16,375 nt of DNA from Candidatus Bathyarchaeota archaeon. Its GTDB lineage: Archaea > Thermoproteota > Bathyarchaeia > Bathyarchaeales > Bathycorpusculaceae. The first letter of the stretch is position 1; every line of letters begins with the position of its first letter. Of the stretch, positions 14,048 through 16,375 are shown one piece after another. The position numbers and the translations under genes are program-made. The notes beneath the pieces were generated by a model, which was not told where the DNA came from, made no database searches, and saw nothing but the letters and a program-made list of their open reading frames with translations. The DNA is taken from positions 1-16,375 of the forward strand of contig DAOUTL010000010.1 in the NCBI GenBank assembly GCA_030626685.1, written 5' to 3'.

Positions 14048-15424
14048 TTACTTTAGTAGTTCTTCCTCTGGCGGTGGCTGTCTTACCAGTCCTTCCTTCA
14101 TTAATAGTTTTATGGATTCTCTGGCGTTTCGGATTATTGCCACGGCTCTTTCGTAGAGTTCTTGTCTGCTTGGCTTGATTCTTGCCACGCCTTGCTCTAT
14201 GGATTTTAATGCACATGCCACCGCTTCCCTTGGGTAGACCTCCCACTCATCCATTCTTGGCAGAATATCCTCTTCATGTATCCCTCGTTCTTCTGCAAAT
14301 TTTGCCAGTTCTTGGGCTGCCGCTATGCACATGTCGTCTGTCACGGTTTTCGCCCTTACGTCTAGGACGCCTCGAAAGATGGCTGGAAACCCTAAGCTGT
14401 TGTTGACTTGGTTTGGGAAGTCGTTTCTGCCTGTGGCTATGATGCGGGCTCCGGCTTCTTTTGCTTCCCAAGGCCATATTTCCGGTATCGGGTTTGCACA
14501 AGCAAAGATTATGGCGTTGTCACCCATTGTGGCTATCCATTCCTTCTTTATTGTGCCTGGTCCGGGTTTTGACGCGGCTACCACCGCGTCTACACCTTTG
14601 AATGCTTCTGCTATTGTGCCTGTTCTGCCTTCATCGTTTGTTTTTTGAGCAAGGTCGTGTTTCCATTGGTTTTTCTCTTTTTTTATGTCTGTTCTGTTCT
14701 GGTGTAGTATGCCTTTTGAGTCAACCATTATTATGTTGCCAGGGTTTATTCCCCATTTTATTAGGACGTAGGCCGTTCTGATGTTGGCTGAGCCTGCTCC
14801 TACTAAGGTTATTAAGCTTTCTTTCGGGTTTTTGCCCACCAGTTTGAAAGCGTTCATCAAGCCTGCAAGGATTACTGTGGCTGTTCCTTGCTGGTCGTCG
14901 TGCCAAACTGGAATTTTTAGGCGTTCTCTTGCTTTTTCCAGCACGTAGAAGCATTTCGGTTTTGCTATGTCTTCCATGTTTATGCCTCCGAAAGATGGTT
15001 CAAGCAGTTCACATGTGCGAATTATTTCTTCCGGGTCTTTGGTTCTTAGGCATATTGGAAAAGCATCAACGCCGCCCAGATATTTGAAGAGTAAGGCTTT
15101 TCCCTCCATCACCGGCATGGCTGCTTCTGGACCTATGTCTCCTAAGCCTAATACACGTGTGCCGTCTGACACTACAGCCACATAGTTCCAACGGTTCGTT
15201 AACTCAAAGGATTTTTCTGGGTCTGCGTGAATTTCCCTGCATGGGGCAGCAACGCCAGGTGTATACCAGATTGCAAAATCATCTGCGCTTTTAACTGCAC
15301 ATTTAGGCATCACTTGAACTTTTCCTTCATAAAATCTGTGCAATGGCGGAGCCAACTGTAAAGGCTTTTTAGCCTTTGCCAATAACTCTTCCACTGTTGG
15401 TTTTCTTTCATGTGAACTTGCCAT
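14048..15424 (-). CDS. Malic enzyme (malate dehydrogenase, oxaloacetate-decarboxylating)
   Basis: Converts malate to pyruvate and CO2 with reduction of NAD(P). The 458 residues match the short prokaryotic class without the phosphotransacetylase domain found in MaeB fusions. Catalytic and binding residues seen are Tyr54 in YTPGVA, Lys109 in MEGKALLFK, the metal ligands Glu151-Asp152 and Asp176 in HDDQQGT, the Rossmann loop VGAGSAN (208-214), NPIPE (311-315) and NQVNNSLGFP (338-347). VDSKG after strand 2 (234-238) has an acidic residue, which mildly favours NAD, but cofactor preference should not be taken from this alone. The C-terminal extension (about 430-458) is charged. AAGGAG lies about 9 bases before the ATG. 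The gene stands alone, with its own TATA-like box. Confidence 0.95.
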   Translation of the reverse strand: MASSHERKPTVEELLAKAKKPLQLAPPLHRFYEGKVQVMPKCAVKSADDFAIWYTPGVAAPCREIHADPEKSFELTNRWNYVAVVSDGTRVLGLGDIGPEAAMPVMEGKALLFKYLGGVDAFPICLRTKDPEEIIRTCELLEPSFGGINMEDIAKPKCFYVLEKARERLKIPVWHDDQQGTATVILAGLMNAFKLVGKNPKESLITLVGAGSANIRTAYVLIKWGINPGNIIMVDSKGILHQNRTDIKKEKNQWKHDLAQKTNDEGRTGTIAEAFKGVDAVVAASKPGPGTIKKEWIATMGDNAIIFACANPIPEIWPWEAKEAGARIIATGRNDFPNQVNNSLGFPAIFRGVLDVRAKTVTDDMCIAAAQELAKFAEERGIHEEDILPRMDEWEVYPREAVACALKSIEQGVARIKPSRQELYERAVAIIRNARESIKLLMKEGLVRQPPPEEELLK

Positions 15425-15469
15425 GTTACTTATTCTCCTTTAACATGTCTAAGGTGTTGTTTAAGTCTA

Positions 15470-15483
15470 TAAGTTTTTAAAAG
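15470..15483 (-). promoter_or_regulatory. TATA-like box for malic enzyme
   Basis: On the minus strand GACTTTTAAAAACT lies about 50-60 bases before the ATG at 15424. The predicted transcript start near 15450 leaves a leader that includes the AAGGAG ribosome-binding site. Confidence 0.5.
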
Positions 15484-15551
15484 TCGTGATGACGTTTAGG
15501 AGAAAGCAATGTAAATTGCTGAGATAACTGCTATGAAGGCTGGTATTGCGT

Positions 15552-15955
15552 ATGGCTATGGGTAAAAAGGGACATGCACTTGACTTGTATGATAATCCCT
15601 TTTATTACGAGGTTGCCTTCAGCTTTAGAGACAAAAGACGGAATGACGTTAAATGTTACATGGGAAGCCGTTCCCATGAACCTTGTTAAACAGCAAATCA
15701 TGATAGAACAATTGTTGGAGTAATAGAAAATTGGAAAACAAGGGTTTTCAAAGCAGAGAAAATAGACAAAATAGTTTTTCCACAAGAATTTCTAGAACTG
15801 ATGGAGAAGAATGGAAGATTGAATTCATAAGCTGGTATAACAACTTTGACTTAACAGAACTACTAGAAAAAACAACGAAAATCAACAGACCTATATTTTT
15901 GCTTAGAAGAAAAGAAAATAATGGAAATCTTTCCGGAATGAGTCTTCCCGTTTAG
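15552..15955 (+). pseudogene. Gutted class I SAM-dependent methyltransferase gene
   Basis: Four pieces in three frames line up as one protein. ATG 15552 leads to HALDLYDNPFYYEVAFSFRD (15573-15632), a typical opening of archaeal SAM methyltransferases. The frame then shifts at about 15630 to TKDGMTLNVTWEAVPMN, followed from about 15720 by VIENWKTRVFKAEKIDKIVF and FPQEFLELMEKNG. A last shift at about 15813 gives EFISWYNNFDLTELLEKTTK and NRPIFLLRRKE, stopping at 15953-15955. The N-terminus and the C-terminal half are recognisable, but the SAM-binding core, with motif I, is deleted. The product cannot be functional. The stop overlaps that of the convergent OB-fold gene by 3 bases. Confidence 0.82.
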
Positions 15956-16375
15956 TATCTTCTTCTGTATCCGCCTCTTCTTCCGCCGAAGCTTCTTCCT
16001 CTATATGGTCTTCTGGGCTGCTCATAAACCTTAGTTGACAGGTTGTTTTCCGTGTTCACTTCGCCTTCCAAGGGTTGTTCCGCAATCTCTAACGTGCCAT
16101 ATCTGCCAACGTTTAAGCGCATGTTGCCCCTAAACAAGTTTACGTAGCCGTTTTTTATGCTTACTGTGTCTCCGTCGCTCACTTTTTCGATGTTGTCGTC
16201 CCATAGGGTTAGGTAAACGCAGCCTGTTTCGTCGCCTACTAGTGCGTCGCAGACTCGGTGTGGTGCCCCATTCCTTCCAGCGGCGATGCTTCTAACTTCG
16301 CTTTTAGAGACCACTTTTGCTATGACGTTTACAGCCCTGGAAGTCGGAGTTAATTCGCCTACTTTCACGTCTACG
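15952..16375 (-). CDS. OB-fold single-strand DNA-binding protein (archaeal SSB/RPA-like), 5' end uncertain
   Basis: One OB-fold (about 1-98, counted from the GTG at 16368) is followed by a short linker and a Gly/Arg/Tyr-rich tail (118-138, with RGRSFGGRRGGYRRRY). VGELTPTSRAVNVIAKVV and VYLTLWDDN with Trp56 are typical of the small archaeal SSB seen in Sulfolobus. It binds single-stranded DNA in replication and repair; the RG-rich tail probably adds nucleic-acid or protein contacts. The frame stays open to the window edge upstream of the GTG, so the true start may lie outside. Convergent stop with the methyltransferase relic. Confidence 0.88.
   Translation of the reverse strand, partial: VDVKVGELTPTSRAVNVIAKVVSKSEVRSIAAGRNGAPHRVCDALVGDETGCVYLTLWDDNIEKVSDGDTVSIKNGYVNLFRGNMRLNVGRYGTLEIAEQPLEGEVNTENNLSTKVYEQPRRPYRGRSFGGRRGGYRRRY

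Overview
This window reads as a chromosomal segment of an archaeon, most likely of the TACK group and possibly a Bathyarchaeia-type lineage. That placement comes from gene content and style and has not been tested by phylogeny. Supporting signs are an archaeal OB-fold single-strand-binding protein with an RG-rich tail, a split glycine dehydrogenase, a COG3199-type ATP-NAD kinase, a PPC/DUF296 protein, an AglD/UPF0104-type membrane protein, A/T-rich TATA-like boxes about 25-30 bp before expected transcript starts, and a mix of ATG, GTG and TTG starts with GGAGG-type ribosome-binding sites. No rRNA, recognisable tRNA, CRISPR array or intact mobile element was found.

Layout, left to right. Positions 1-872 (-) hold the N-terminal part of a secreted transglutaminase-like protein, divergent from a class II aldolase at 989-1663 (+). 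A decayed PUA/EVE-like gene (1678-2045) follows, then CTP synthase (2304-3929, +). A minus-strand block, probably one operon, comes next: SDR oxidoreductase (9122-8325), gcvPA (8285-6867), gcvPB (6864-5296) and ATP-NAD kinase (5226-4105). Facing away from it is a wrecked class III aminotransferase (9374 to about 9690), followed closely by a second SDR (to 10573). A 521-base gap (10574-11094) has no gene but contains a strong nested hairpin at 10736-10801. Then come a flippase-like membrane protein (11095-12171), a RimI-type acetyltransferase (12210-12665), a convergent PPC-domain protein (12657-13082), a small basic protein (13203-13466), a membrane-anchored helix-hairpin-helix protein (13494-13937), malic enzyme (14048-15424), a gutted SAM-methyltransferase pseudogene (15552-15955) and the OB-fold protein (15952 to the window edge).

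How the genes fit together: the minus-strand block joins a PLP-dependent decarboxylase (the P-protein pair) to two nicotinamide-cofactor functions, an NAD-type SDR and an NAD kinase. GcvT and GcvH are absent, and several family-signature motifs in both P subunits are altered, so an amino-acid substrate other than glycine is possible. Malic enzyme and CTP synthase are ordinary central metabolism. The acetyltransferase, PPC protein, HhH protein and OB-fold protein are information-processing or accessory functions.

The most unusual points are the divergent P-protein operon, the paired-arm hairpin at 10736-10801, an SDR whose best ribosome-binding site points to an ATA codon while its open frame runs upstream into apparent aminotransferase debris, and three independent decayed genes in 16 kb. 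The gap at 2046-2303 holds the pyrG promoter and nothing else I can name.
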